Of a stretch of 20,046 nucleotides of DNA, positions 1 through 6,471 are shown in pieces. How positions within the stretch are numbered: position 1 is the stretch's first letter; each line of letters begins with the position of its first letter. This DNA is from Streptomyces wedmorensis (GTDB taxonomy: Bacteria > Actinomycetota > Actinomycetes > Streptomycetales > Streptomycetaceae), in the NCBI RefSeq assembly GCF_000716445.1, contig NZ_JNWK01000089.1, positions 1 through 20,046 on the forward strand, written 5' to 3'. The position numbers and the translations under genes were made by a program. The notes below the pieces were generated by a model. The model searched no databases and was not told the origin of the DNA. It worked only from the letters and a program-made list of their open reading frames with translations.

Positions 1-1
1 G

Positions 2-1258
2 CCCACCCCCGCACCCGCCCCCGAGCCGTCCGCGCCCGCCGCACCCAGCCCCGGTTACCGGGCCGTGTTCGCCGTGCGGGAGTTCCGGTTCGTGTTCGTG
101 GCGCACCTGTTCTCGCTGGTCGGCGTCGTCGTCAGCGAGCTGGCGCTGACGGTGCTCGTGTACGACCTGACACGGTCGCCGCTGCTGTCCTCGCTCACGT
201 TCGCGCTCGGGTTCCTGCCGTACCTCGTCGGCGGCACGCTGCTCGCCGGGCTGACCGACCGGCTGCCGCCCCGGCGGATCCTCGTCGTCTGCGACCTCGT
301 CTGCGCGACCTGCGTCGCCGCGATGGTGGTCCCGGCGACCCCCGTCGCCGTCCTGCTGGCACTGCGCTGCGCGATCGCCGTCGTCTCGCCCGTCTTCAAC
401 GGCACCCGGATGGCGACCCTCGCGGACATCCTCGGCGAGGGCGACCTCTTCGTCCTCGGCCGCTCGCTGCTGCGGATCGTCTCGCAGAGCGCCCTGCTGA
501 CCGGCTTCGCCGTCGGCGGCGTCCTGCTCACCGCCGTACCGCCGCGCGGCGCCCTCGCGGTCACCGCCACCACCTTCGTCGTCTCCGCGCTGCTGCTGCG
601 CTTCGGCACCGTCCGCCGTCCCGCCCGGGCCGGCAAGGAGACGCGGAGCGGGTTGTCGGGCACCTGGGCCGTCCTGCGCGACCGGCGGGTGCGGGCCCTG
701 ATGCTGATGTTCTGGGTGCCGCCGCTCTTCGCCGTCGTGCCCGAGGCGCTCGCCGCGCCCTACGCCGACGAGATCGGCGTCTCCACCGCCGCCCTCGGTC
801 TGCTGATGTGCGCGCTGCCCGTCGGCACCATCGCGGGCGAGCTCTTCGCCGGTTCGTTCCTGAGCGCGGCGACCCGCTCCCGCGTCGTGGTGCCGCTCGC
901 GGTGGTGAGCGTCCTGCCCTACCTCCTGTACGCCCCCCGGCCGGGCCTGGTCCTCGCGGCCCTCGCGCTGTTCCTGGCCGGCGCCACCGGCGCGTACACC
1001 CTCGGCCTCGACGCCTGGTTCGTCGCCGCCGTCCCCGAGGAGCAGCGGGGGAGGGCCATGACACTGATGACGGCGGGCATGATGACCGTCCAGGGCGTCG
1101 GCATGGCCGGTGCCGGGATCGCGGCCGAGTTCGCGTCCGTCCACACGGTCGTCGCGGGCGCGGGAGTGCTCGGCACGGCCTGTGTCGTCGCCGTCGTCGC
1201 GGAGCTGCGGGCGACCGAAGTACGAGACGGGGCTGACCGGCATATGACCAGTCGGTAA
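2..1258 (+). CDS. MFS drug-type exporter, 5' end outside the window
   Basis: Major facilitator superfamily permease of the inner membrane, most like the DHA3 (MFS_3) drug-export group; substrate unknown. Seen: regularly spaced hydrophobic helices through the whole frame and an MFS loop 2-3 motif of the form G-x-x-x-D-R-x-x-x-R-R (codons near 256-290). The frame is open from base 2 with a Pro/Ala-rich stretch before the first helix. The first in-window start-like codon, GTG at 65, has no Shine-Dalgarno sequence in front of it, so I infer that the true start lies upstream and the gene is partial. Its TAA stop (1256-1258) lies in the likely ribosome-binding region of the MarR gene 9 bp downstream, so the two are probably co-transcribed. 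An exporter next to a MarR regulator suggests control by a small-molecule ligand. The family is secure; the substrate is not. Confidence 0.85.
   Translation, partial: PTPAPAPEPSAPAAPSPGYRAVFAVREFRFVFVAHLFSLVGVVVSELALTVLVYDLTRSPLLSSLTFALGFLPYLVGGTLLAGLTDRLPPRRILVVCDLVCATCVAAMVVPATPVAVLLALRCAIAVVSPVFNGTRMATLADILGEGDLFVLGRSLLRIVSQSALLTGFAVGGVLLTAVPPRGALAVTATTFVVSALLLRFGTVRRPARAGKETRSGLSGTWAVLRDRRVRALMLMFWVPPLFAVVPEALAAPYADEIGVSTAALGLLMCALPVGTIAGELFAGSFLSAATRSRVVVPLAVVSVLPYLLYAPRPGLVLAALALFLAGATGAYTLGLDAWFVAAVPEEQRGRAMTLMTAGMMTVQGVGMAGAGIAAEFASVHTVVAGAGVLGTACVVAVVAELRATEVRDGADRHMTSR
1235..1253. promoter_or_regulatory. candidate MarR operator (imperfect palindrome)
   Basis: An imperfect inverted repeat, GACCGG - CATATG - ACCAGTC, is centred on a perfect CATATG palindrome at the very end of the MFS gene, 14 bp before the MarR start. 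MarR proteins usually bind near-palindromes of about 16-20 bp next to their own gene. The sequence is also MFS coding sequence, so the symmetry could be chance. Confidence 0.25.
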
Positions 1259-1267
1259 GGTCGACGC

Positions 1268-1777
1268 GTGCCGAAGCCGCTCAGTCTCCCCTTCGACCCC
1301 ATCGCACGCGCCGACGAACTCTGGCAGAAGCGCTGGGGTCCGGTCCCCTCGATGGCCGCGATCACCTCGATCATGCGCGCCCACCAGATCCTCCTCGCGG
1401 AGGTCGACGCCGTCGTCAAGCCGTACGGGCTGACCTTCGCGCGGTACGAGGCCCTGGTGCTGCTCACCTTCTCCAAGGCGGGGGAGCTGCCGATGTCCAA
1501 GATCGGCGAGCGGCTGATGGTCCACCCCACCTCGGTGACGAACACGGTGGACCGGCTCGTGAAGTCCGGCCTCGTGGCCAAGCGCCCCAACCCCAACGAC
1601 GGCCGCGGCACCCTCGCCTCCATCACCGAGAAGGGCCGCGAGGTCGTCGAGTCCGCGACCCGCGACCTGATGGAGATGGACTTCGGCCTCGGGGCCTACG
1701 ACGCCGAGGAGTGCGCCGAGATCTTCGCGATGCTGCGCCCGCTGCGGGTCGCGGCGGACGACTTCGAGGAGAAGTAG
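1268..1777 (+). CDS. MarR family transcriptional regulator
   Basis: Cytoplasmic dimeric winged-helix DNA-binding protein, 169 aa, the usual MarR length. Seen: an alpha-helical N-terminal dimer region (residues 1-55), a winged helix-turn-helix at about 60-120 with the recognition segment HPTSVTNTVDRLVKSGLV followed by the wing RPNPNDGRGT, and C-terminal dimerisation helices. The DGR of the wing is the family hallmark. The GTG start at 1268 is chosen because a TAAGG ribosome-binding sequence lies 7 bp before it, overlapping the upstream stop codon. It follows the MFS exporter by 9 bp and probably regulates it. By gene order it appears to be the counterpart of S. coelicolor SCO5413, a MarR protein I recall as structurally characterised but of unclear function; that equivalence was not checked. 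Ligand and targets cannot be read from the sequence. Confidence 0.93.
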   Translation: MPKPLSLPFDPIARADELWQKRWGPVPSMAAITSIMRAHQILLAEVDAVVKPYGLTFARYEALVLLTFSKAGELPMSKIGERLMVHPTSVTNTVDRLVKSGLVAKRPNPNDGRGTLASITEKGREVVESATRDLMEMDFGLGAYDAEECAEIFAMLRPLRVAADDFEEK

Positions 1778-1808
1778 CCCCCCACGTAGATCGCCCGGAA
1801 CGTGCCGT

Positions 1809-1814
1809 TACGCT
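1809..1814 (+). promoter_or_regulatory. candidate -10 element for leaderless DUF3817 mRNA
   Basis: TACGCT fits the actinobacterial TANNNT -10 consensus and ends 7 nt before the ATG at 1822. Transcription would then start at about the A of the ATG, giving a leaderless message. No convincing -35 and no Shine-Dalgarno sequence are visible, which supports leaderless initiation over leadered translation. Confidence 0.45.
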
Positions 1815-1821
1815 CGACGGC

Positions 1822-2154
1822 ATGAAATCCAGCGTGCTGACCCGCTACCGCGTCATGGCCTATGTGACCGCGGTCATGCTCCTCATCCTGTGCGCGTGCA
1901 TGGTCGCCAAGTACGGCTTCGGCGTCGGCGAGGACCTGACCTTCGCGGTCTCCCAGCTCCACGGCGTCCTCTACATCATCTACCTGGTGGTCGCCTTCGA
2001 CCTGGGCTCCAAGGCGAAGTGGCCGTTCGGGAAGCTGATCTGGATCCTGATCAGCGGCACCATCCCGACCGCCGCCTTCTTCGTCGAGCGCAAGGTCGTC
2101 GCCGAGACGCTGCCGCTGATCGCCGACGCGCGGCCGGAGCCGGTCAAGGCCTGA
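1822..2154 (+). CDS. DUF3817 small integral membrane protein
   Basis: A 110-aa membrane protein of the DUF3817 family, for which I know no established function. Seen: three hydrophobic segments, at about residues 8-28, 38-62 and 69-90, with a central QLHG motif entering the second helix, which I recall as typical of the family, and a short basic/acidic cytoplasmic tail. The start is the ATG at 1822; no ribosome-binding site precedes it, but a TACGCT -10-like hexamer ends 7 nt before it, so a leaderless transcript is likely. It lies 44 bp after the MarR gene and 72 bp before icmA on the same strand, but both gaps carry their own -10-like boxes, so it need not be in an operon with either. Family assignment is from the sequence pattern; the role is unknown. 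Confidence 0.88.
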   Translation: MKSSVLTRYRVMAYVTAVMLLILCACMVAKYGFGVGEDLTFAVSQLHGVLYIIYLVVAFDLGSKAKWPFGKLIWILISGTIPTAAFFVERKVVAETLPLIADARPEPVKA

Positions 2155-2214
2155 CATCCCGCCTTCGCACCCATGTGCGGAGGTTCGTCACCGGCGTGCA
2201 CGGGGACATCCCAG

Positions 2215-2220
2215 TAAATT
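2215..2220 (+). promoter_or_regulatory. candidate -10 element for leaderless icmA mRNA
   Basis: TAAATT (TANNNT consensus) ends 6 nt before the icmA ATG at 2227, placing the predicted transcription start on the start codon. No Shine-Dalgarno sequence is present between 2200 and 2226. Upstream, CGCAC-CCAT-GTGCG (2166-2179) forms a small hairpin that may end the DUF3817 transcript or serve as an operator. Confidence 0.45.
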
Positions 2221-2226
2221 CGGTGC

Positions 2227-3927
2227 ATGGACGCTGACGCCATCGAGCAGGGCCGCCGCCGCTGGCAGGCCCGCTACGACAAGGCCCACAAGCGGGACGC
2301 CGACTTCACCACGCTCTCCGGGGACGCGGTGGAGCCGGTGTACGGGCCCCGCCCCGGCGACACCTACGAGGGGTTCGAGCGCATCGGCTGGCCCGGCGAG
2401 TACCCCTTCACCCGGGGCCTGCACCCGACCGGCTACCGGGGCCGGACCTGGACCATCCGCCAGTTCGCGGGGTTCGGGAACGCGGAGCAGACCAACGAGC
2501 GGTACAAGATGATCCTGGAGGCTGGCGGCGGCGGCCTCTCCGTCGCCTTCGACATGCCCACCCTCATGGGCCGGGACTCCGACGACCCCCGGGCCCTCGG
2601 CGAGGTCGGCCACTGCGGCGTCGCCGTCGACTCCGCCGCCGACATGGAGGTCCTCTTCAAGGACATCCCGCTCGGCGACGTCACCACCTCGATGACGATC
2701 TCCGGCCCCGCCGTGCCGGTCTTCTGCATGTACCTGGTGGCGGCCGAACGGCAGGGCGTCGACCCGGCCGTGCTCAACGGCACGCTCCAGACCGACATCT
2801 TCAAGGAGTACATCGCGCAGAAGGAGTGGCTCTTCGAGCCCGAGCCCCACCTGCGTCTCATCGGCGACCTCATGGAGCACTGCGCCCGGGACATCCCCGC
2901 GTACAAGCCGCTCTCCGTCTCCGGCTACCACATCCGCGAGGCCGGGGCTACGGCCGCGCAGGAGCTCGCGTACACGCTCGCCGACGGCTTCGGCTACGTC
3001 GAGCTGGGCCTCAGCCGCGGCCTGGACGTGGACGTCTTCGCGCCCGGCCTTTCCTTCTTCTTCGACGCGCACCTCGACTTCTTCGAGGAGATCGCCAAGT
3101 TCCGCGCCGCCCGCCGCATCTGGGCCCGCTGGATGAAGGAGGTGTACGGCGCCAGGACCGACAAGGCCCAGTGGCTGCGCTTCCACACCCAGACCGCCGG
3201 CGTCTCCCTCACCGCGCAGCAGCCGTACAACAACGTCGTGCGGACCGCGGTCGAGGCCCTCTCCGCCGTCCTCGGCGGCACCAACTCCCTCCACACCAAC
3301 GCCCTCGACGAGACCCTCGCGCTGCCCAGCGCGCAGGCCGCCGAGATCGCGCTCCGCACCCAGCAGGTGCTGATGGAGGAGACCGGCGTCGCCAACGTGG
3401 CCGACCCGCTGGGCGGTTCCTGGTACGTCGAGCAGCTCACCGACCGCATCGAGGCCGACGCCGAGAAGATCTTCGACCGGATCAAGGAGCGCGGCCGCCT
3501 CGCCCACCCCGACGGGCGCCACCCCGTCGGCCCGGTCACCTCCGGCATCCTGCGCGGCATCGAGGACGGCTGGTTCACCGGCGAGATCGCCGACGCGGCC
3601 TTCCGGTACCAGCGGTCCCTGGAGAAGGGCGACAAGCGGGTCGTCGGCGTCAACGCCCACCACGGCTCGGTCACCGGCGACCTGGAGATCCTCCGCGTCA
3701 GCCACGAGGTCGAATGGGAGCAGGTCCGCGTCCTCGGCGAGCGCAAGGCGCGCCGTGACGACGCCAGGGTCCGCGCCTCGATCGACGCCATGCTGGCGGC
3801 GGCCCGCGACGGCTCGAACATGATCGTCCCGATGCTGGAGGCCGTACGGGCCGAGGCCACGCTCGGCGAGATCTGCGACGCGCTGCGCGACGAGTGGGGC
3901 GTCTACACGGAGCCCCCGGGCTTCTGA
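2227..3927 (+). CDS. icmA: isobutyryl-CoA mutase large subunit IcmA
   Basis: Large, substrate-binding subunit of coenzyme-B12-dependent isobutyryl-CoA mutase, which interconverts isobutyryl-CoA and n-butyryl-CoA; this links valine and fatty-acid carbon to polyketide precursors. The 566-aa length and near-continuous similarity to remembered Streptomyces IcmA support the call. Specificity residues are visible: Phe80 in RQFAGFG and Gln198 in IAQKEW, where methylmalonyl-CoA mutase has Tyr and Arg that bind the extra carboxylate. The TIM-barrel domain fills most of the chain, and there is no C-terminal B12-binding domain (no DXHXXG motif), as expected for a mutase whose cobalamin-binding small subunit IcmB is separate. 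No icmB lies in this window. The ATG at 2227 follows a -10-like TAAATT by 6 nt, suggesting a leaderless message. A strong hairpin follows at 3938-3980. High certainty. Confidence 0.96.
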   Translation: MDADAIEQGRRRWQARYDKAHKRDADFTTLSGDAVEPVYGPRPGDTYEGFERIGWPGEYPFTRGLHPTGYRGRTWTIRQFAGFGNAEQTNERYKMILEAGGGGLSVAFDMPTLMGRDSDDPRALGEVGHCGVAVDSAADMEVLFKDIPLGDVTTSMTISGPAVPVFCMYLVAAERQGVDPAVLNGTLQTDIFKEYIAQKEWLFEPEPHLRLIGDLMEHCARDIPAYKPLSVSGYHIREAGATAAQELAYTLADGFGYVELGLSRGLDVDVFAPGLSFFFDAHLDFFEEIAKFRAARRIWARWMKEVYGARTDKAQWLRFHTQTAGVSLTAQQPYNNVVRTAVEALSAVLGGTNSLHTNALDETLALPSAQAAEIALRTQQVLMEETGVANVADPLGGSWYVEQLTDRIEADAEKIFDRIKERGRLAHPDGRHPVGPVTSGILRGIEDGWFTGEIADAAFRYQRSLEKGDKRVVGVNAHHGSVTGDLEILRVSHEVEWEQVRVLGERKARRDDARVRASIDAMLAAARDGSNMIVPMLEAVRAEATLGEICDALRDEWGVYTEPPGF

Positions 3928-3937
3928 TCCACCCGCA

Positions 3938-3980
3938 CGCGAGAGGGGCGGTGCGGGACTCCCGCACCGCCCCTCTCGCG
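3938..3980. terminator. bidirectional terminator between icmA and the PPOX gene
   Basis: A 21-bp perfect inverted repeat: the left arm runs from 3938 to 3958 (CGCGAGAGGGGCGGTGCGGGA) less its first base in the 20-bp core at 3939-3958, and the right arm mirrors it at 3960-3980. It sits between the stop codons of two convergent genes, 9 bp from the PPOX stop. There is no T-run, which is normal for Streptomyces terminators. Being symmetrical, it can serve both strands. Confidence 0.85.
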
Positions 3981-3989
3981 CGGGGTGAC

Positions 3990-4400
3990 TTACTTCGCGG
4001 CCGTGCCGAGGATCTTCGCCGGGGTGATCCGGACCACCACCCGGACCTCCTCCGGCGGCAGCTCCAGGTACTCCCGGCCGGCGCCCTCGCCCTCGTAGCT
4101 CTCCGCGAGCGACACGGCCAGCGCGCGGCCGGTGTCCTCGGTGACCGTCGCGGTGCCCCGTATCTCCGCGTAGCGGAGCGGGTCGTGGCGGTCGTGGACG
4201 GTGAGGCTGACCCGGGCGTCGGCCCGGATGTTCTTGATCTTGCGGCGGCCGTCCTGGCTGGAGATCAGGAGCTCGTCGCCGTCGCGGCCGACCCACACCA
4301 CCGAGGTCTGCGGTGAGCCGTCGGGCTGGATCGTGGCCAGTACGGCCGGGTTGACATCGTCGAGCAGCGCGCGGACGGAGTCCGTGAGTTGAGTCGTCAC
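3990..4400 (-). CDS. PPOX-class (F420-type) flavin/deazaflavin oxidoreductase
   Basis: A 136-aa split beta-barrel protein of the pyridoxamine-5'-phosphate-oxidase-like superfamily, the group often annotated as PPOX class F420-dependent enzymes in actinobacteria. Seen: the N-terminal helix plus strand pattern DDVNPAVLATIQPDGSPQ (about 14-31), SVVWVGRDGDELLIS (33-47) and the basic helix RRKIKNIRADARVSLTV (52-68), which in the family contacts the cofactor phosphate. It probably reduces or oxidises a small molecule in the cytoplasm; substrate and choice of F420 or FMN cannot be decided here. The GTG at 4400 is chosen because the recognisable domain begins there and a TACGGT -10-like box ends 7 nt upstream (leaderless). 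It stands alone, convergent with icmA and 44 bp downstream of the TetR gene on the same strand. Confidence 0.88.
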   Translation of the reverse strand: MTTQLTDSVRALLDDVNPAVLATIQPDGSPQTSVVWVGRDGDELLISSQDGRRKIKNIRADARVSLTVHDRHDPLRYAEIRGTATVTEDTGRALAVSLAESYEGEGAGREYLELPPEEVRVVVRITPAKILGTAAK

Positions 4401-4407
4401 GGCCGCC

Positions 4408-4413
4408 ACCGTA
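4408..4413 (-). promoter_or_regulatory. candidate -10 element for leaderless PPOX mRNA
   Basis: On the minus strand TACGGT (TANNNT) ends 7 nt before the GTG at 4400. No Shine-Dalgarno sequence is visible in the 7-nt spacer. The box would let the PPOX gene be transcribed independently of the TetR gene that ends at 4445. Confidence 0.4.
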
Positions 4414-4444
4414 GGGCGTGGCCGGTGGAACGCGCCCGCCGGTT

Positions 4445-5080
4445 TCAGCCGCCGACCGCCGCCGCTGCGCCCAGGCCGCCCACCAGGAGGGCGGAGAGGC
4501 GAGCCACCCACGGGGCGTCGACCGGTTCGGCGCTCACCAGCGCGCGGTGGACGACCGCGCCCGCGATGACATCGAAGATCAGGTCGTCGGTGGCGTCCGT
4601 GGCGACCGGGTCGCGGTGCGCCGGGAGTTCACCGCGCTGCTGCGCCCGCTCGCGGCCCGCGAGCACCAGCCGCTTCTGGCGGTCGACGATCGAGGCGCGG
4701 ATGCGTTCGCGCAGCGGTTCGTCGCGGGTGGACTCGGCGACCACGGCCATCAGGGCCGTCTTGGTCTCGGGCCGTTCGAGGAGCGCCGCGAACTGGAGGA
4801 CGACGTGCTCGATGTCGGCCTGGAGGGAACCCAGGTCGGGCAGTTCGAGTTCGTCGAAGAGGACGGCGACGGCGTCCACCACGAGTTCGTTCTTGTTGGC
4901 CCAGCGGCGGTAGAGGGTCGTCTTCGCAACCCCGGCGCGGCCGGCGACGTCCCCCATTGTGAGCTTGGACCAGCCCAGCTCGACCAGAGCGGCCCGGGTG
5001 GCCTCCAGGATGGCCGTGTCGGCCTCGGTGGAGCGGGGGCGCCCGGTACGACTGTTGCGCGGGTTGGTGCGGCTACACAT
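4445..5080 (-). CDS. TetR/AcrR family transcriptional regulator
   Basis: A 211-aa one-component repressor of normal TetR length. Seen: an N-terminal basic arm (RTGRPRS), then the DNA-binding domain at about residues 20-66 with the helix-turn-helix LTMGDVAGRAGVAKTTLYRRW (residues 40-60), whose AGVAKTTLYRRW recognition helix is classical, and a C-terminal helical ligand-binding and dimer domain (about 75-205) of the TetR_C type. The start is the ATG at 5080: the next upstream codons lack a usable start and a TATGGT -10-like box ends 8 nt before it. An inverted repeat that overlaps this box (5092-5109) suggests autorepression. It is divergent from the thioredoxin-TPR gene and upstream of the PPOX oxidoreductase, the nearest plausible target. 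The ligand is unknown. Confidence 0.93.
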   Translation of the reverse strand: MCSRTNPRNSRTGRPRSTEADTAILEATRAALVELGWSKLTMGDVAGRAGVAKTTLYRRWANKNELVVDAVAVLFDELELPDLGSLQADIEHVVLQFAALLERPETKTALMAVVAESTRDEPLRERIRASIVDRQKRLVLAGRERAQQRGELPAHRDPVATDATDDLIFDVIAGAVVHRALVSAEPVDAPWVARLSALLVGGLGAAAAVGG

Positions 5081-5088
5081 GGAAACCG

Positions 5089-5109
5089 ACCATACCCGCC
5101 GGTAGGTAT
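5089..5109 (-). promoter_or_regulatory. TetR gene promoter with overlapping inverted-repeat operator
   Basis: TATGGT (5089-5094 read on the minus strand) is a -10-like box 8 nt from the TetR ATG. Overlapping it are ATACC (5092-5096) and GGTAT (5105-5109), a perfect 5-bp inverted repeat, with a nested TACC-N4-GGTA at 5093-5104. An 18-bp palindrome over the promoter of a tetR gene is the usual arrangement for autoregulation. Binding is inferred. Confidence 0.5.
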
Positions 5110-5176
5110 CGCGCCAGGGGCGTGCGGTGTGAGGCAGTTCACCGCGCGGATCGCGCTCCGGCCCTCCCGTCGGCTC

Positions 5177-5401
5177 CCTCCGCGGAGATACGCTACGACC
5201 TGTAGCGAAAGGCATTGAGCGGCCTGAGCGACAACCAAGAGCCGGGTGGGGACCCGGCGGCTCATCGGGTGGGGACCCGATGGCGAACGAAGACGAAGGA
5301 CCGTGTCGTCCACACGTCTCGCAAACCGGCGGGAGACGCGTGGACGGCGCGGTTCGGCCATGGCTTACCGGTTACGCGCGCGGAAGGGGGAGGATGTACT
5401 C
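5177..5401 (+). promoter_or_regulatory. structured leader of the thioredoxin-TPR gene
   Basis: The 321-bp divergent gap 5081-5401 holds no supportable gene but much secondary structure on the plus strand. CTCCGCGGAG and CGCTAC-N5-GTAGCG lie at about 5178-5207. Two 7-bp hairpins with identical GGGG loops stand at 5241-5258 and 5264-5281. A long stem-loop at 5303-5350 pairs CGTCCAC and CGTCTC with GAGACG and GTGGACG. The Shine-Dalgarno GGAAGGGGGAGG is at 5382-5393. I match this to no riboswitch class I know. The promoter itself was not located with confidence. Confidence 0.5.
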
Positions 5402-6367
5402 ATGCAGCCCCGAAACATGTCCATGAGCGGCGTCGTCGACCTCGCCGCGGTGAAGGCGGCCGGAGAGGCCAAGGCCAAGGCGGAGCAGGTGCGCGCCGAA
5501 GCCGCCCGGCAGGGTGGTTCCGCCGCGGTGCCCCCGTCCGCCCTGGTGATCGACGTCGACGAGGCGGGCTTCGAGCGCGACGTGCTCCAGCGCTCCGCCG
5601 AGGTTCCGGTCGTCCTCGACTTCTGGGCCGAGTGGTGCGAGCCGTGCAAGCAGCTCGGCCCCCTCCTGGAGCGGCTGGCCGTCGAGTACAACGGCCGCTT
5701 CCTGCTCGCGAAGATCGACGTCGACGCCAACCAGATGCTGATGCAGCAGTTCGGCATCCAGGGAATTCCGGCCGTTTTCGCGGTGGTCGCCGGCCAGGCG
5801 CTGCCGCTCTTCCAGGGTGCGGTGCCCGAGGGGCAGATCCGCGAGACCCTCGACCAGCTGATCCAGATCGGCGAGGAGCGCTTCGGCCTCACCGGCATCG
5901 CCGTGGACGCGGACGCCGACGGCTCGGCTCCCGCCGCGCGCCCCGCCGGCCCGTACGACGCGCTGCTCGAGGCGGCCATGTCCGCGCTCGACGCGGGCGA
6001 CCTGGCCGGTGCCGTCCAGGCGTACAAGAACGTGCTCGCCGACGACCCGGCGCACCCCGAGGCCAAGCTCGGCCTGGCCCAGGCCGAACTCCTCCAGCGG
6101 GTGCAGGACCTCGACCCGGGTGTCGTCCGTAAGAACGCGGCGGACAACCCGTCCGACGTGGCCGCGCAGATCGCCGCCGCCGACCTCGACCTGGTGGGCG
6201 GTCACGTCCAGGACGCCTTCGGGCGTCTGGTGGAGACCGTGCGCCGTACGGCCGGCGAGGACCGGGACGCGGCGCGGCTGCGGCTCCTGGAGCTTTTCGA
6301 GGTGATCGGCGCCGACGACCCGCGCGTGACGGCGGGCCGCCAGGCCCTCGCCCGCGTGCTGTTCTGA
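5402..6367 (+). CDS. thioredoxin-TPR protein, CnoX/YbbN-like
   Basis: A 321-aa cytoplasmic protein joining a thioredoxin fold to C-terminal TPR-like helices, the architecture of CnoX/YbbN chaperedoxins, which hold unfolding proteins and guard them against oxidation. Seen: an Ala/Lys/Glu-rich N-terminal helix (about 10-40), the thioredoxin domain at about 45-160 with WAEWCEPCKQLGP (redox pair Cys79 and Cys82) and the cis-proline loop GIPAVF (Pro123), then helix pairs from 183 to 320 (AMSALDAGDLAGAVQAYKNVL, trimmed here at its ends, is TPR-like). Unlike E. coli YbbN, both active-site cysteines are present, so redox activity is expected. The ATG at 5402 is chosen because GGAAGGGGGAGG lies 8 nt before it; an in-frame ATG at 5359 lacks a ribosome site. 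No no oxidoreductase partner is adjacent. The leader is strongly folded, so post-transcriptional control is plausible. Confidence 0.9.
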   Translation: MQPRNMSMSGVVDLAAVKAAGEAKAKAEQVRAEAARQGGSAAVPPSALVIDVDEAGFERDVLQRSAEVPVVLDFWAEWCEPCKQLGPLLERLAVEYNGRFLLAKIDVDANQMLMQQFGIQGIPAVFAVVAGQALPLFQGAVPEGQIRETLDQLIQIGEERFGLTGIAVDADADGSAPAARPAGPYDALLEAAMSALDAGDLAGAVQAYKNVLADDPAHPEAKLGLAQAELLQRVQDLDPGVVRKNAADNPSDVAAQIAAADLDLVGGHVQDAFGRLVETVRRTAGEDRDAARLRLLELFEVIGADDPRVTAGRQALARVLF

Positions 6368-6431
6368 GGTCTTTCCCGTCCCCTTGACGGGCGCCGGATC
6401 GTCGGACGATTTGGCGACAGAGCGACAGAAG

Positions 6432-6469
6432 GCGGCCGCGCTTTACCAAAACTTGGTAATCGCGGCCGC
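6432..6469. terminator. bipartite hairpin after the thioredoxin-TPR gene (terminator or operator)
   Basis: A two-part palindrome: outer 9-bp arms GCGGCCGCG (6432-6440) and CGCGGCCGC (6461-6469), and inner 7-bp arms TTACCAA (6443-6449) and TTGGTAA (6453-6459) around AAC. It lies 64 bp after the stop at 6367 and could terminate that transcript. The A/T-rich core in so G/C-rich a region also looks like a protein-binding site. Confidence 0.55.
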
Positions 6470-6471
6470 TG

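Noticed and set aside
65..65. GTG at 65 as the start of the MFS gene
   Set aside because: There is no ribosome-binding sequence before it and the frame stays open to the window edge, so I treat the gene as partial.
2188..4296. 702-codon minus-strand open frame across icmA
   Set aside because: It runs antisense through a highly conserved icmA and the terminator, has no recognisable domain and has the skewed composition of a shadow frame.
5241..5350. Known riboswitch class (c-di-AMP, cobalamin, guanidine-II, c-di-GMP)
   Set aside because: I compared remembered consensus elements and found none of the diagnostic conserved loops; only the general tandem-hairpin form resembles guanidine-II.
5359..5401. 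Upstream in-frame ATG at 5359 as the thioredoxin-TPR start
   Set aside because: It lacks a ribosome site, whereas the ATG at 5402 has GGAAGGGGGAGG at good spacing.
5215..6132. TTG-initiated frame starting inside the thioredoxin-TPR leader
   Set aside because: No Shine-Dalgarno sequence, crosses the leader hairpins and then reads the conserved thioredoxin-TPR gene out of frame. A short leader peptide cannot be excluded but has no support.
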